Shown here: positions 33,537 through 42,008 of the stretch, one piece after another | Numbering within the stretch: position 1 is the stretch's first letter | Layout: every line of letters begins with the position of its first letter | Assembly (NCBI GenBank): GCA_902495245.1 | Contig: CABUWI010000004.1 | Span: 1 to 64,000 of the forward strand | From: an uncultured Porphyromonadaceae bacterium | GTDB taxonomy: Bacteria > Bacteroidota > Bacteroidia > Bacteroidales > Muribaculaceae | Length of the DNA: 64,000 bases | Direction of reading: 5' to 3' | The notes under the pieces: generated by a model | Database searches by the model: none | What the model was told of the DNA's origin: nothing | The model's input: the letters and a program-made list of their open reading frames with translations, nothing else | Position numbers and translations under genes: made by a program

Positions 33537-35789
33537 ATGAAAAGATTATTGTGTTTGATTGCATTGACAGCCGCCATGTCGGCAACGGCATGGAGCGCCG
33601 ATGAACGCGTCGGGCTGGTGCTCAGCGGCGGCGGAGCCAAGGGCATTGCCCACATCGGCGTTATCCGGGCGCTCGAAGAGAACGACATTCCGATTGACTA
33701 CATCACCGGCACATCGATGGGCGCCATCGTGGGCGGACTCTACGCCGCCGGCTATTCTCCCGACGAAATGATGGAGTTGCTTGCAAGCCCGACGTTCACC
33801 AACGCCGCGGCCGGCACCATCGACCCCTCGCTGCGCTATTACATGACGTCGCCGCAGCCGTCGCCGCAAATAGCGTCCTTCTCGCTCGGCAACGACGCCG
33901 TGGCCCGGCAGGTGCCGTGGAGTTTGATTTCGCCAACGGTGATGAACCTGTCGTTCATGGAGGTGTTCGCACCGGCCTCGCGCGCGTGCGGCAACAACTT
34001 TGACCGGCTCTTCGTGCCGCTGCGCACCATCAGCTCCAACATCAAGGCCCAGCGCGGCGAAGTGAGCCGCGGCGGACGTCTGCCCGACGCCATCAGAGCC
34101 TCGATGTCGTTCCCGCTGGTTTTCTGCCCTATCGAAATCGGCGACACCCTGCACTATGACGGCGGCATCTTCGACAATTTCCCCGTCAGCACCATGCGCG
34201 CCGAGTTCCGGCCGGACGTAATGGTTGGCGTTGACGTCCACACCCCCGACTCCGTTCCGAGTCCGCCCAACGCCCTCAATCAGCTGAGCGACCTGGTTAC
34301 GCGCCCGCAGACCTATGACATGCCCGAGGCCGACGGTGTGAAAATCCACATTGACCTCCACAACTTCTCGCTGCTTGACTTCGCGAAGGCTCGCCGCATT
34401 TATGACATCGGCTATCGGCGCGGCCTCGAAATGATTGACAGCATCAAGGACCGCATAAGCGCCCGGCGCCCCGCGGCCGAAGTGGCGCGCCGCCGCACCG
34501 AGTTCAAGCGCAGGCTGGTGCCGCTGCGCTTCAGCGGCGTGGAATGCACGGGCGGAACTCCGCGACAGAACGAATTTATCCGCTCGCAATTTCCCGCACA
34601 CGAGTTTTCGTTTGACAGAGCCATCGACGGCTTCTACAAGGCAATTTCGGCCGGCTCGCTGCAAGACCTGCAGGTTTACGCCTCCGAGGCCGACTCGACA
34701 ACCTACACCCTCCACCTGCGCGCCTTCCCGAAACCGGCCTGGGCGCTCGGCATCGGCGGCTACATCTCGTCGTCGACATCGAGCATGCTCTACGCATCTG
34801 TGGGCTACAACGCTATGAGCCGCCGCGCTCTGAGCGGCAATCTCGGCGCATGGATCGGCCAGAGCTACATGGCTGCCCAACTCTACACCACAGTGCGCTT
34901 CGGCGCCAACACGCCCTATAGCCTCGGGCTGCAGGGAGTGGTCAGCAAACACATGTACTCGCAAACCGAACAGATGTTCTTCAAAATCGACGAGCCCAAG
35001 TTCGTAACCGACTTCCAGGCCTTCGGTCGCGCCTATCTGTTTCAGGTTGCATGCGGACGCCACGCCGTTGCCTCCGCCTCGGTGGGCTACGGCTATCAGC
35101 GGGTCAAGTTTGCCGACGACGAAGGCGTCAAAATCAAGAACTCGCTCAAACTCGGCCAGATGGCCCTACGGTTCGACTATAACACCCTCGACGCCATTGA
35201 CTTCCCGACCTCAGGCCTCGAAATCCACGCTGCGGCCATGGGGCTGTTGGGCCATCGCTACGGCAATGTGCCCTCACTGAGCAAAAAGCCGTATAAATGG
35301 CTGCAACTGCGCGCCAAAACGCGAAAATACTGGAACCTGAACAAACACTTTGCCCTCGGGCTCGAGGGCGAGCTGCTCGTGTCGGGCCGAAAGGCCGCCG
35401 CGGTCTACGACGCAGCCCTGGCCGAAGCGCCGAGCTACTCGCCCACCCCGTCCTGTTTCAACTCGTTCAACGGCTCTTTCCGCGCATACTCATTCCTGGG
35501 CGCAGGCATCACGCCGGTGTGGAAAATGACATCTAACTTGCAACTTCGCGGAACTTTTCATATCTTTGCTCCGTGGCAGCGCATAGAGCGCGGGCCGAAC
35601 AACTCGACCCTGCTGGGCAAGAAGCCCGGCTCGCCCGAGTTTTTCGGTGAGCTGCAGGCCGTATTCAACCTGAAGCTCGTCAGCCTCTGCGCCTACGGAA
35701 ACTACCGCACGGGCTCCGTGGCCGACAGAGGTTGGCACGCCGGCATCTCGCTCGGCATCTTCGTGCTTGCCCCCGACTTCCTGAAATAA
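33537..35789 (+). CDS. Patatin-like phospholipase fused to POTRA and outer-membrane barrel
   Basis: The protein has 750 residues. A signal peptide (MKRLLCLIALTAAMSATAWS) leads to a patatin domain with GGGAKG (31-36), GTSMG with nucleophile Ser60, and YDGGIFDNFP with Asp208, a complete Ser-Asp dyad. A POTRA-like stretch (about 335-410) and a long beta-barrel to the C-terminus follow, as in surface-antigen/BamA-like proteins. The layout equals PlpD-type (type Vd) autotransporters, so the lipase may be displayed or released at the surface. I chose ATG 33537, which begins the signal peptide. Confidence 0.92.
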   Translation: MKRLLCLIALTAAMSATAWSADERVGLVLSGGGAKGIAHIGVIRALEENDIPIDYITGTSMGAIVGGLYAAGYSPDEMMELLASPTFTNAAAGTIDPSLRYYMTSPQPSPQIASFSLGNDAVARQVPWSLISPTVMNLSFMEVFAPASRACGNNFDRLFVPLRTISSNIKAQRGEVSRGGRLPDAIRASMSFPLVFCPIEIGDTLHYDGGIFDNFPVSTMRAEFRPDVMVGVDVHTPDSVPSPPNALNQLSDLVTRPQTYDMPEADGVKIHIDLHNFSLLDFAKARRIYDIGYRRGLEMIDSIKDRISARRPAAEVARRRTEFKRRLVPLRFSGVECTGGTPRQNEFIRSQFPAHEFSFDRAIDGFYKAISAGSLQDLQVYASEADSTTYTLHLRAFPKPAWALGIGGYISSSTSSMLYASVGYNAMSRRALSGNLGAWIGQSYMAAQLYTTVRFGANTPYSLGLQGVVSKHMYSQTEQMFFKIDEPKFVTDFQAFGRAYLFQVACGRHAVASASVGYGYQRVKFADDEGVKIKNSLKLGQMALRFDYNTLDAIDFPTSGLEIHAAAMGLLGHRYGNVPSLSKKPYKWLQLRAKTRKYWNLNKHFALGLEGELLVSGRKAAAVYDAALAEAPSYSPTPSCFNSFNGSFRAYSFLGAGITPVWKMTSNLQLRGTFHIFAPWQRIERGPNNSTLLGKKPGSPEFFGELQAVFNLKLVSLCAYGNYRTGSVADRGWHAGISLGIFVLAPDFLK

Positions 35790-35820
35790 TCCCTCATCAA
35801 CCATACAAAAAACAGAAATC

Positions 35821-36150
35821 GTGTCATACCAAAAAGTCATACTCATAGGCAACGTGGGCCGCGACCCGCAGCTCCGCTACGTCGAAAAACGCGCCGTGGC
35901 CTCCTTCTCGCTCGCCACGTCCGAAACCTTTGCCAACCCCGCCGGCGGCGAACCGATTAAGCGCGTCGAATGGCATCAGATAATCATGTGGGACGCGCAG
36001 GCCGAATTCGCCGAAAAATATATCCGCAAGGGCACGCGCCTCTTCATCGAAGGCAAACTGCGCACACGCACCTGGGAAGACCGCGCCACCCTCAAGCACA
36101 CCGTAACCGAAATCGTAACCGACAAATTTGAAATCCTTTCACGAGAATGA
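35821..36150 (+). CDS. ssb: Single-stranded DNA-binding protein without acidic tail
   Basis: The protein has 109 residues with a GTG start. It has the OB fold with the usual opening KVILIGNVGRDPQLRY and RVEWHQIIMWDAQAEFAEKYIRKGTRLFIEGKLRTR. It ends at KFEILSRE, right after the OB fold. The Gly-rich linker and the acidic DDxPF-type tip that recruits partner proteins are absent. It may therefore be a second, specialised SSB rather than the replicative one. It overlaps the PduO gene by 4 bp. Confidence 0.92.
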   Translation: MSYQKVILIGNVGRDPQLRYVEKRAVASFSLATSETFANPAGGEPIKRVEWHQIIMWDAQAEFAEKYIRKGTRLFIEGKLRTRTWEDRATLKHTVTEIVTDKFEILSRE

Positions 36151-36680
36151 AAATCTACACACGCACCGGCGACGCCGGACAAACCTCCATTGTCGGGGGC
36201 ACGCGCCTCAGCAAAGACGCGCCCCGAATCGAAGCCTACGGCACCGTAGACGAACTGAACTCCCACATGGGCCTGCTCGCGGCCGCAACCGAGTGTCCCG
36301 CCCCCCAGCGCGACACCATTGTCCGCATTCAGAACCTCCTGTTCAACCTCGGCTCCTATCTGGCCGGCTCGCCGCAGACCGGCATCACCGACGCCGACAT
36401 CAAAGCCATTGAAGACTCAATCGACGAGATGGACCACGTCGTGCCCCCGCTCACCAACTTCGTGCTCCCCGGCGGCTCCGTGCTCGCCGCCCGCGCCCAC
36501 ATTGCCCGCACCGTCTGCCGCCGCGCTGAACGACGCATCGTTGCCATAGTCGGCGACATCAACGTCGCACCCGAAGCCCTCACCCTCATAAACCGGCTCA
36601 GCGACTGGCTCTACACCTTTGCCCGCTACGTCAACATTCGCGCCGAAATTCCCGAAAATTTTTGGCAAAAACCTATATGA
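36147..36680 (+). CDS. Cob(I)alamin adenosyltransferase, PduO type
   Basis: The protein has 177 residues. The N-terminal ATP loop YTRTGDAGQTSIVGG and the EAYGTVDELNSHMG segment are diagnostic. The C-terminal helix has ARTVCRRAERR. It transfers adenosyl from ATP to cobalamin, forming the coenzyme used by B12-dependent mutases. It overlaps ssb by 4 bp; the pairing has no obvious functional logic. No B12 riboswitch is seen. Confidence 0.93.
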   Translation: MKIYTRTGDAGQTSIVGGTRLSKDAPRIEAYGTVDELNSHMGLLAAATECPAPQRDTIVRIQNLLFNLGSYLAGSPQTGITDADIKAIEDSIDEMDHVVPPLTNFVLPGGSVLAARAHIARTVCRRAERRIVAIVGDINVAPEALTLINRLSDWLYTFARYVNIRAEIPENFWQKPI

Positions 36681-36698
36681 CAATTCAAGAAAATTGCG

Positions 36699-36706
36699 TA
36701 CCTTTG
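36699..36706 (+). promoter_or_regulatory. -7 box of the DUF2795 gene
   Basis: TACCTTTG lies 43 bp upstream of the ATG at 36750. No -33 TTG at ideal spacing. Confidence 0.5.
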
Positions 36707-36749
36707 CCGTCCAAAATAAAAAAATAACACTTAGCAAACAAGCAAAGAT

Positions 36750-36971
36750 ATGTATTGGACACTTGAACTTGCCTCAAAACTCGAAGACGCGCCCTGGCCT
36801 GCCACGCGCGAAGAACTCATAGACTACGCCATGCGCTCCGGTGCTCCGCTCGAAGTCATTGAAAACCTTCAGGAAATCGAAGACGAAGGCGAAACCTACG
36901 AAAGCATCGAAGACATCTGGCCCGACTACCCCTCCAAAGAAGACTTCCTCTTCAACGAGGACGAGTATTAA
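36750..36971 (+). CDS. DUF2795 small acidic protein
   Basis: The protein has 73 residues and matches DUF2795: LASKLEDAPWPATREELIDYAMRSGAPLEVIENLQEI, then an acidic tail (DEGETYESIEDIW, FNEDEY). Function unknown; conserved across Bacteroidota. It has its own -7 box and a strong terminator. Confidence 0.88.
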   Translation: MYWTLELASKLEDAPWPATREELIDYAMRSGAPLEVIENLQEIEDEGETYESIEDIWPDYPSKEDFLFNEDEY

Positions 36972-37000
36972 GGCTCAAATTTACATTTAACATACTGACT

Positions 37001-37049
37001 ACCGGCCATACAAGCAATTAGAATTTGTTTGTATGGCCGGTATTTTATT
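37001..37049 (+). terminator. Strong terminator after DUF2795
   Basis: A 13-bp perfect stem (ACCGGCCATACAA / TTGTATGGCCGGT), extendable with one G:U pair, is followed by ATTTTATT. It lies 29 bp after the stop codon. Confidence 0.85.
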
Positions 37050-37072
37050 GTCTCAGACGGCATAATTCCATC

Positions 37073-38038
37073 ATGACGAAACATCAGACCATATCCATAC
37101 GCAACGACAATGGGACAGAAGTCATTGCACAGGCTCCTCTGATAATATCTGCAAGCAGGGCCACAGACATACCGGCGTTTTATACCGACTGGTTCTTCAG
37201 ACGTCTCGAAAAAGGTTACGTCAGGTGGCGGAATCCTTTCTCCGGGCAGGATAGTTATGTGTCGTTCAGAAATACACGTTTCATTGTCTTTTGGTCGAAA
37301 AATCCAGCTCCCCTCTTACCGTATCTTCCAATGCTTAAAGAGCAGGAAATCGGTTGTTATTTCCAGTTTACTCTTAATGATTACGAGTCCGAAAGGCTGG
37401 AGCCAAATGTTCCACCGTTGATGCAAAGGATAGATACATTCCGTCGCCTCGTTGATGTTCTCGGCTTTGGAGCAGTTGTGTGGCGTTTTGACCCGCTTAT
37501 TCTTACAGACAGAACAACCATGGATGCTTTACTTCAAAAAATTGCGCACATCGCTGATGCCTTGGTCGGTTATACCGAAAAACTCGTTTTCAGTTTCGCC
37601 GACATTGAATCGTATAAAAAAGTGTCGCGCAATCTTCGCCAAAGCGGCATCAATTATCGAGAATGGAATGAAGAGTCTATGCGCGAATTTGCATCGCGAC
37701 TTTCAATATTGAACCGTGATAACTGGAATTTCAGACTGGCTACGTGTGCCGAACGCATTGACCTCTCGGAATATGGCATCGAGCATAACCGCTGCATCGA
37801 CCCGGAACTAATCAGCCGTCTTGCTACCAATGATGCCATTCTGCAAAATTTTCTTTATAACGCAAAGACCGACAGCGGCCAACGTAAGGCGTGCGGCTGC
37901 ATTCTCTCAAAAGACATCGGCACATACAACACTTGCCCGCACGGTTGTCTCTACTGCTATGCAAACACGACCCCAGCCTCGGCATTTGAAAATTACAAGA
38001 AAGCTATCGCCAACCCACTTACTGACTCCATAATTTAA
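37073..38038 (+). CDS. DUF1848 protein with C-terminal radical-SAM-like Cys motif
   Basis: The protein has 321 residues from ATG 37073. The N-terminal part (IISASRATDIPAFYTDWFFRRL, VRWRNPFSGQDSYVS) is characteristic of DUF1848. Near the C-terminus, CPHGCLYC has the CX3CX2C spacing of radical SAM clusters, and an extra Cys pair (KACGCILS) precedes it. In canonical radical SAM enzymes the motif is N-terminal; here it is at about residue 299. The function of DUF1848 is unknown. The upstream frame overlaps the terminator and is rejected as start. Confidence 0.88.
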   Translation: MTKHQTISIRNDNGTEVIAQAPLIISASRATDIPAFYTDWFFRRLEKGYVRWRNPFSGQDSYVSFRNTRFIVFWSKNPAPLLPYLPMLKEQEIGCYFQFTLNDYESERLEPNVPPLMQRIDTFRRLVDVLGFGAVVWRFDPLILTDRTTMDALLQKIAHIADALVGYTEKLVFSFADIESYKKVSRNLRQSGINYREWNEESMREFASRLSILNRDNWNFRLATCAERIDLSEYGIEHNRCIDPELISRLATNDAILQNFLYNAKTDSGQRKACGCILSKDIGTYNTCPHGCLYCYANTTPASAFENYKKAIANPLTDSII

Positions 38039-38218
38039 CCTATTCCTATATAGGTGGAGTTCTATTATCAGGGGGGCAACACGCGGTAATTTAGGAGTTT
38101 GGCGCCAGACTTACTGGTTATTCTTTACATATTGGATAAACTGTATTTATGATTGTAATATGCCTTACTTTTACCAAATATACACTCCGGCAAATTTTTA
38201 TGTTTTATAACACAAACA

Positions 38219-38249
38219 TTGTAGGCGCCAACAATTTGTATTAACTTTG
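38219..38249 (+). promoter_or_regulatory. Promoter of the structured leader
   Basis: TTG (38219-38221), exactly 20 bp, TAACTTTG (38242-38249). Expected start near 38254. Confidence 0.75.
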
Positions 38250-38474
38250 CAGATGCAGACCGCACTGGAGCCCCGGTCAGAGGGATTGAGGGCGGGAGGC
38301 GAAGACATAATGAAAAGCGTTTATCCGCGCTGATTCTTGACTGCTTGAAATTCTCGCAAAATTTCTATCGATAGTCAAGGATTGAGCAACGGTAGATGCC
38401 CGTGGATATGTAATATCTTGCTTTCGACACGGTATTCCGCAAGGAATATAGCCGGACGCTATGATTGCATATAC

Positions 38475-38568
38475 AAGCGTAGGGCTTCTTCGTTGCCGTC
38501 CGACTATCGATGGGCAATGCGAGAAGCCTCAAGCAGTAGGACGGCAACAGATACAGATTCCTACGCTT
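38475..38568 (+). repeat. Nested inverted repeats (candidate RNA stem)
   Basis: The outer pair has 9 bp (38475-38483 with 38560-38568). The inner pair has 10 bp (38492-38501 with 38539-38548). The inner loop also contains AGAAGC, which can pair with GCTTCT at 38484-38489, allowing a pseudoknot-like alternative. Confidence 0.7.
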
Positions 38569-38627
38569 TTCGCTTATAAACCAATCAATTGCCAACGAGA
38601 GGATGACCGCGGCGGTTAATAATGATT

Positions 38628-40307
38628 ATGAAAATATTCACTCAAGTTACGACAGCTATAGCGCTCATCATAACGATGCTGTTCATGTGGGGTTGCTCTA
38701 ATGATGAACCGGGGTCTAAGATAGATTATGGGAAATTGCGCATTGGCAAAATGGATCTTAGCGGAGCCGTTTCAATTGGCCTGAAAGGTCAGGGAAATTC
38801 CTCACGAGCCATTGATGGAGAATATTTATCGGCCGGACTTTACAAGGTTGACGCGTCAGGCAATATCTCAGCGGTCGGGGTGTATTTCACAACCGACACA
38901 CTTGGTAATCGCCTTGAACATGAAGAAGTTCTTCGCGTAGTGCCAAAACAACTCTTCGACCTCACCGACAACTATATGCTTGTGGTACAGTGCGCCTACT
39001 ACGACAGTGATGGCGACTTTGTCAGCAACCGCTATGAGACTGACGAAAACGGCAATGATTATTTTATACAACAGGATGTTCCATACAAAGATTTGCTTGT
39101 GCGCAAAACAGACGGAAAAATCTGGTGCGTGGACAATATTTCGGAAATGCTGTATAAAAAAGAGTATTATGAATCTTATTATTGCTCTTTAAGAGGAAGT
39201 TTCAAAGAAAATTCCCATGGCGACTTATATTACGCATCACTCACTTCAATATATGGAGATGGCAATACATATAAATTTAATCTAAGAGAATCATCATCTT
39301 CTTTTGAACAAATAACCGCAAATATAGAAATGTATAAGGATTTCTATATCCTTGACAATGGAGTTGTTTGGTCTCACTTCGAAAGCAATAATTCTCTTGC
39401 CTTTGGTAACTTAAATATCGGATGGCCCCATTCGGGATTTCAAAAGATTGACCAGGCAAGTATCAGCAAAGATATAGCCAATGAACTAAAGTGTACGATT
39501 CCCGGTGGAAGTTTTACCTACTATCCTAACTATAATGTTACAGTTGATCAAATTGATGTAACTCAGACGGGGGAATGTCAAGTTTTTTTCGTTCCTTATC
39601 AAGGTAAGCCCATTGCAATTGTCGCGACTGAACCTCGCTTTAAATTTGAAAAAGATTCAGATGGTTTTGATAATGGTTACGGCCTCGAAGATGAAAGCCG
39701 GCAGAAATTGTTTGAAAGTCTTGAAGAAGGAGGATGGCCTTTTGCATTAGCATATGACATTGCTATAGGCAATACACCCGGAGACTCCAAATTGTGTGAT
39801 AATCCAATCAAATTGATTGGTGGCCCTTTAAGCGCTTTTAATTATCAAGACTTTGCAATGCGAATTAGCTCTTGCTTTGTAGGCGATGGATATATCTTGA
39901 CAAGCGGGCCAAGTAACTGGGTCACAAAAATCGACATAAAAAATCACGAATGGAGCTGGCTAAAGAAACTGAACTTCCCCATCAACTTTAACAATGGATT
40001 GTTCTTAACCGGCAGGATATGGTCTATAAATCCTTCAAGAGAGAATTTCGGAGCATATTGGTTTGACCCTGTGAACCTTGAAGATGGATTTGTGAAATTT
40101 AATGTCGAAATACCGTCATTCATAAATCTTATTGATTCTGCTGAATATTATAATAAGTGTGTCAGAAACGGCAGACTAACTATTAGTGATGCCGACCCCG
40201 CTACAGGGGATATTACAACTTTAGTGATTGACATAACCACAGGAGAAGCTGTTACCGATACGCAAACTCCAGATATGATATTCCAGACTCTAATCAATCT
40301 GAATTGA
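38628..40307 (+). CDS. Orphan lipoprotein of unknown function
   Basis: The protein has 559 residues from ATG 38628 (an ATG two codons upstream is also possible). The signal ends FMWGC (Cys23), then SNDEPGS. The remainder is beta-rich with many aromatic residues. Short repeated-looking phrases (YFTTDTLGNRLEHEE; TSGPSNWVTKIDIKNHEWSW; GRIWSINPSREN) could be blades of a propeller. No family recognised. Its DNA is more AT-rich than its neighbours. It carries one of the two GTSAC pentamers found right of the island (39921, in a Val-Thr pair written GTC-ACA), suggesting recent acquisition. The long structured leader precedes it. Confidence 0.75.
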   Translation: MKIFTQVTTAIALIITMLFMWGCSNDEPGSKIDYGKLRIGKMDLSGAVSIGLKGQGNSSRAIDGEYLSAGLYKVDASGNISAVGVYFTTDTLGNRLEHEEVLRVVPKQLFDLTDNYMLVVQCAYYDSDGDFVSNRYETDENGNDYFIQQDVPYKDLLVRKTDGKIWCVDNISEMLYKKEYYESYYCSLRGSFKENSHGDLYYASLTSIYGDGNTYKFNLRESSSSFEQITANIEMYKDFYILDNGVVWSHFESNNSLAFGNLNIGWPHSGFQKIDQASISKDIANELKCTIPGGSFTYYPNYNVTVDQIDVTQTGECQVFFVPYQGKPIAIVATEPRFKFEKDSDGFDNGYGLEDESRQKLFESLEEGGWPFALAYDIAIGNTPGDSKLCDNPIKLIGGPLSAFNYQDFAMRISSCFVGDGYILTSGPSNWVTKIDIKNHEWSWLKKLNFPINFNNGLFLTGRIWSINPSRENFGAYWFDPVNLEDGFVKFNVEIPSFINLIDSAEYYNKCVRNGRLTISDADPATGDITTLVIDITTGEAVTDTQTPDMIFQTLINLN

Positions 40308-40341
40308 CGGGAACCGTTATCCATACTTGCGGCTTTTTTCG

Positions 40342-40349
40342 TAATTTTG
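40342..40349 (+). promoter_or_regulatory. -7 box of the EamA exporter gene
   Basis: TAATTTTG lies 39 bp upstream of the ATG at 40389; no ideal -33 element. Confidence 0.45.
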
Positions 40350-40388
40350 CTGTCTGAATGAATTAGCTGAAATTACTAAGACGCAGAA

Positions 40389-41288
40389 ATGGAAATGAAT
40401 AAGGCGAAAGGCCACCTGGCCATGCTGGGGGCCAACGTGATGTGGGGACTGATGTCGCCGGTGGCAAAAATGGTTTTTACCGCGGGCGTCGTAGCCCCGA
40501 TGGTTATGGTTGATTTCAGAGTGGCGGGTGCGGCCGCCCTGTTTTGGCTCACTTCTCTGTTTCTGCCGCGCGAGCATGTGCCGTTGGGCGACATTCTCCG
40601 CCTCGCCGGCGCCGGAATGCTTGGCGTACTTTTCAACCAGGGCTGCTTCATTGTCGGCGTGAGCCTGACGTCGCCCGGCGAGGCCTCGCTCGTAACCACG
40701 ACGATGCCAATGTGGGTGATGCTGCTTGCGTGGCTCATTCTCCGCGAACCCATCACTCCGAAAAAGGCGGGCGGCATACTGCTCGGAGCCACCGGCGCCA
40801 TTATCCTGATTGCGGGCAGCGGAAACGGAGTGCGTGGCGCCAATCCGGCCTTGGGCGACGTGATAGTGCTGATGGCGCAGCTGAGCTATGCGCTTTACCT
40901 GACACTCTACCGCAACTTCATACAAAAATATAGTCTGGTAACGCTGATGAAATGGATGTTCCTGTCGGCCGCTGTGGTGGCGTTGCCGGCAAGCTTGCAT
41001 TGGCTCACGACTACCGACTGGAGCGCGGTCTCCTCTATGGAGTGGAGCGGCATTGCCTACGTGGTGCTGTGCGGCACCTTCCTTGCCTACCTCTGCATAA
41101 TGATCGGCCAGAAGCGGTTGCGCCCCACCCTTGTGGGTATGTACAACTACGTGCAGCCCATCGTGGCCACAATCACTGGCATATGTCTCGGTCTCGACAC
41201 GTTCACGCCGCTCAAGGCCCTGGCCATCGTGCTGATATTTTCCGGCGTCTGGCTCGTAACAATCAGCAAAGCCAAATCGCCGCAATAA
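40389..41288 (+). CDS. EamA/DMT-family transporter
   Basis: The protein has 299 residues with 10 predicted TM segments in two EamA halves (about 5-145 and 155-295). Conserved boundaries: LTSPGEASLVTTTMPMWVMLLAWLILREP and YVQPIVATITGICLGLDTFTPLKALAIVLIFSG. It probably exports amino acids, nucleosides or another metabolite. Single-gene unit. Confidence 0.9.
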   Translation: MEMNKAKGHLAMLGANVMWGLMSPVAKMVFTAGVVAPMVMVDFRVAGAAALFWLTSLFLPREHVPLGDILRLAGAGMLGVLFNQGCFIVGVSLTSPGEASLVTTTMPMWVMLLAWLILREPITPKKAGGILLGATGAIILIAGSGNGVRGANPALGDVIVLMAQLSYALYLTLYRNFIQKYSLVTLMKWMFLSAAVVALPASLHWLTTTDWSAVSSMEWSGIAYVVLCGTFLAYLCIMIGQKRLRPTLVGMYNYVQPIVATITGICLGLDTFTPLKALAIVLIFSGVWLVTISKAKSPQ

Positions 41289-41411
41289 CCCGGCCACCGG
41301 GACATAAAAATTCTTAATATCGGGGGGAGGGCTGAACCTCGCCGAGGCGGCGTATGTTTTATTTGCGATTACAAAGGCAATGTATAAATCTCTAATAAAC
41401 ACACATACGAA

Positions 41412-41978
41412 ATGGAAACAATAATCAACTCCCACATTCCCGAATTCAAGGTGCAGGCCTACCATAACGGCGAGTTCAAAACCGTAACCGACAAAGACGT
41501 GCTCGGCAAATGGGCCATCTTCTTTTTCTATCCCGCCGATTTCACGTTTGTCTGCCCTACCGAACTCGAGGATATGGCCGACAAGTATGAAGATTTCAAG
41601 CGCCTCGGCGTCGAGGTCTACTCCGTGAGCACCGACTCTCATTTCGTCCACAAGGCATGGCACGACGCCTCCGACAGCATCAAGAAGATACAGTATCCCA
41701 TGCTCGCCGACCCGACCGGGCTGCTGAGCCGCGCGTTCGGCGTGATGATTGAAGAGGAGGGCATGGCCTATCGCGGCACATTCGTCTCCAATCCCGAAGG
41801 CATCATCAAGCTCGTGGAGATTCAGGACAACAGCATCGGCCGCAATGCCGAGGAACTGCTGCGCCGCGTCGAAGCCGCCCAGTTCGTCGCCACCCACGAT
41901 GGCGAGGTCTGCCCCGCCAAGTGGAAACAGGGACAGGCAACACTCAAACCGAGCATCGACCTCGTAGGCAAAATCTAA
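41412..41978 (+). CDS. ahpC: Alkyl hydroperoxide reductase subunit C (peroxiredoxin)
   Basis: The protein has 188 residues, a typical 2-Cys AhpC. The peroxidatic Cys48 is in FTFVCPTE; the resolving Cys167 is in GEVCPAKW. It reduces hydrogen peroxide and organic peroxides and is recycled by AhpF, encoded 30 bp downstream. Cytoplasmic. A non-coding stretch of ~120 bp upstream should contain the peroxide-responsive promoter; I cannot identify an OxyR site with confidence. Confidence 0.97.
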   Translation: METIINSHIPEFKVQAYHNGEFKTVTDKDVLGKWAIFFFYPADFTFVCPTELEDMADKYEDFKRLGVEVYSVSTDSHFVHKAWHDASDSIKKIQYPMLADPTGLLSRAFGVMIEEEGMAYRGTFVSNPEGIIKLVEIQDNSIGRNAEELLRRVEAAQFVATHDGEVCPAKWKQGQATLKPSIDLVGKI

Positions 41979-42008
41979 CTGTTCTGATTCTTTCAAAACC
42001 GTCAGACA

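Larger units (their letters stand above)
38039..38627. other. 588-bp non-coding, structured region
   Basis: No convincing gene on either strand. A promoter with perfect spacing sits at 38219-38249 and would produce a ~370-nt leader in front of the lipoprotein gene. The leader contains nested inverted repeats: AAGCGTAGG (38475-38483) with CCTACGCTT (38560-38568); GTTGCCGTCC (38492-38501) with GGACGGCAAC (38539-38548); a 10-bp palindrome CTATCGATAG (38365-38374) whose TCGATAGTC continuation reappears inverted at 38501-38509. It could be a structured 5' UTR, an ncRNA or a remnant of a mobile element. Short frames inside it on both strands look spurious. Confidence 0.6.

Noticed and set aside
36147..36680. 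Cobalamin riboswitch controlling the PduO gene
   Set aside because: The gene overlaps ssb and no B12-box-like sequence lies upstream of that transcript.
38365..38595. Overlapping minus- and plus-strand frames in the structured leader
   Set aside because: They coincide with inverted repeats and have no family-like features; better explained as non-coding.
41289..41411. OxyR binding site before ahpC
   Set aside because: No clear match to a known OxyR pattern by eye; a peroxide-responsive promoter is likely but not demonstrable.
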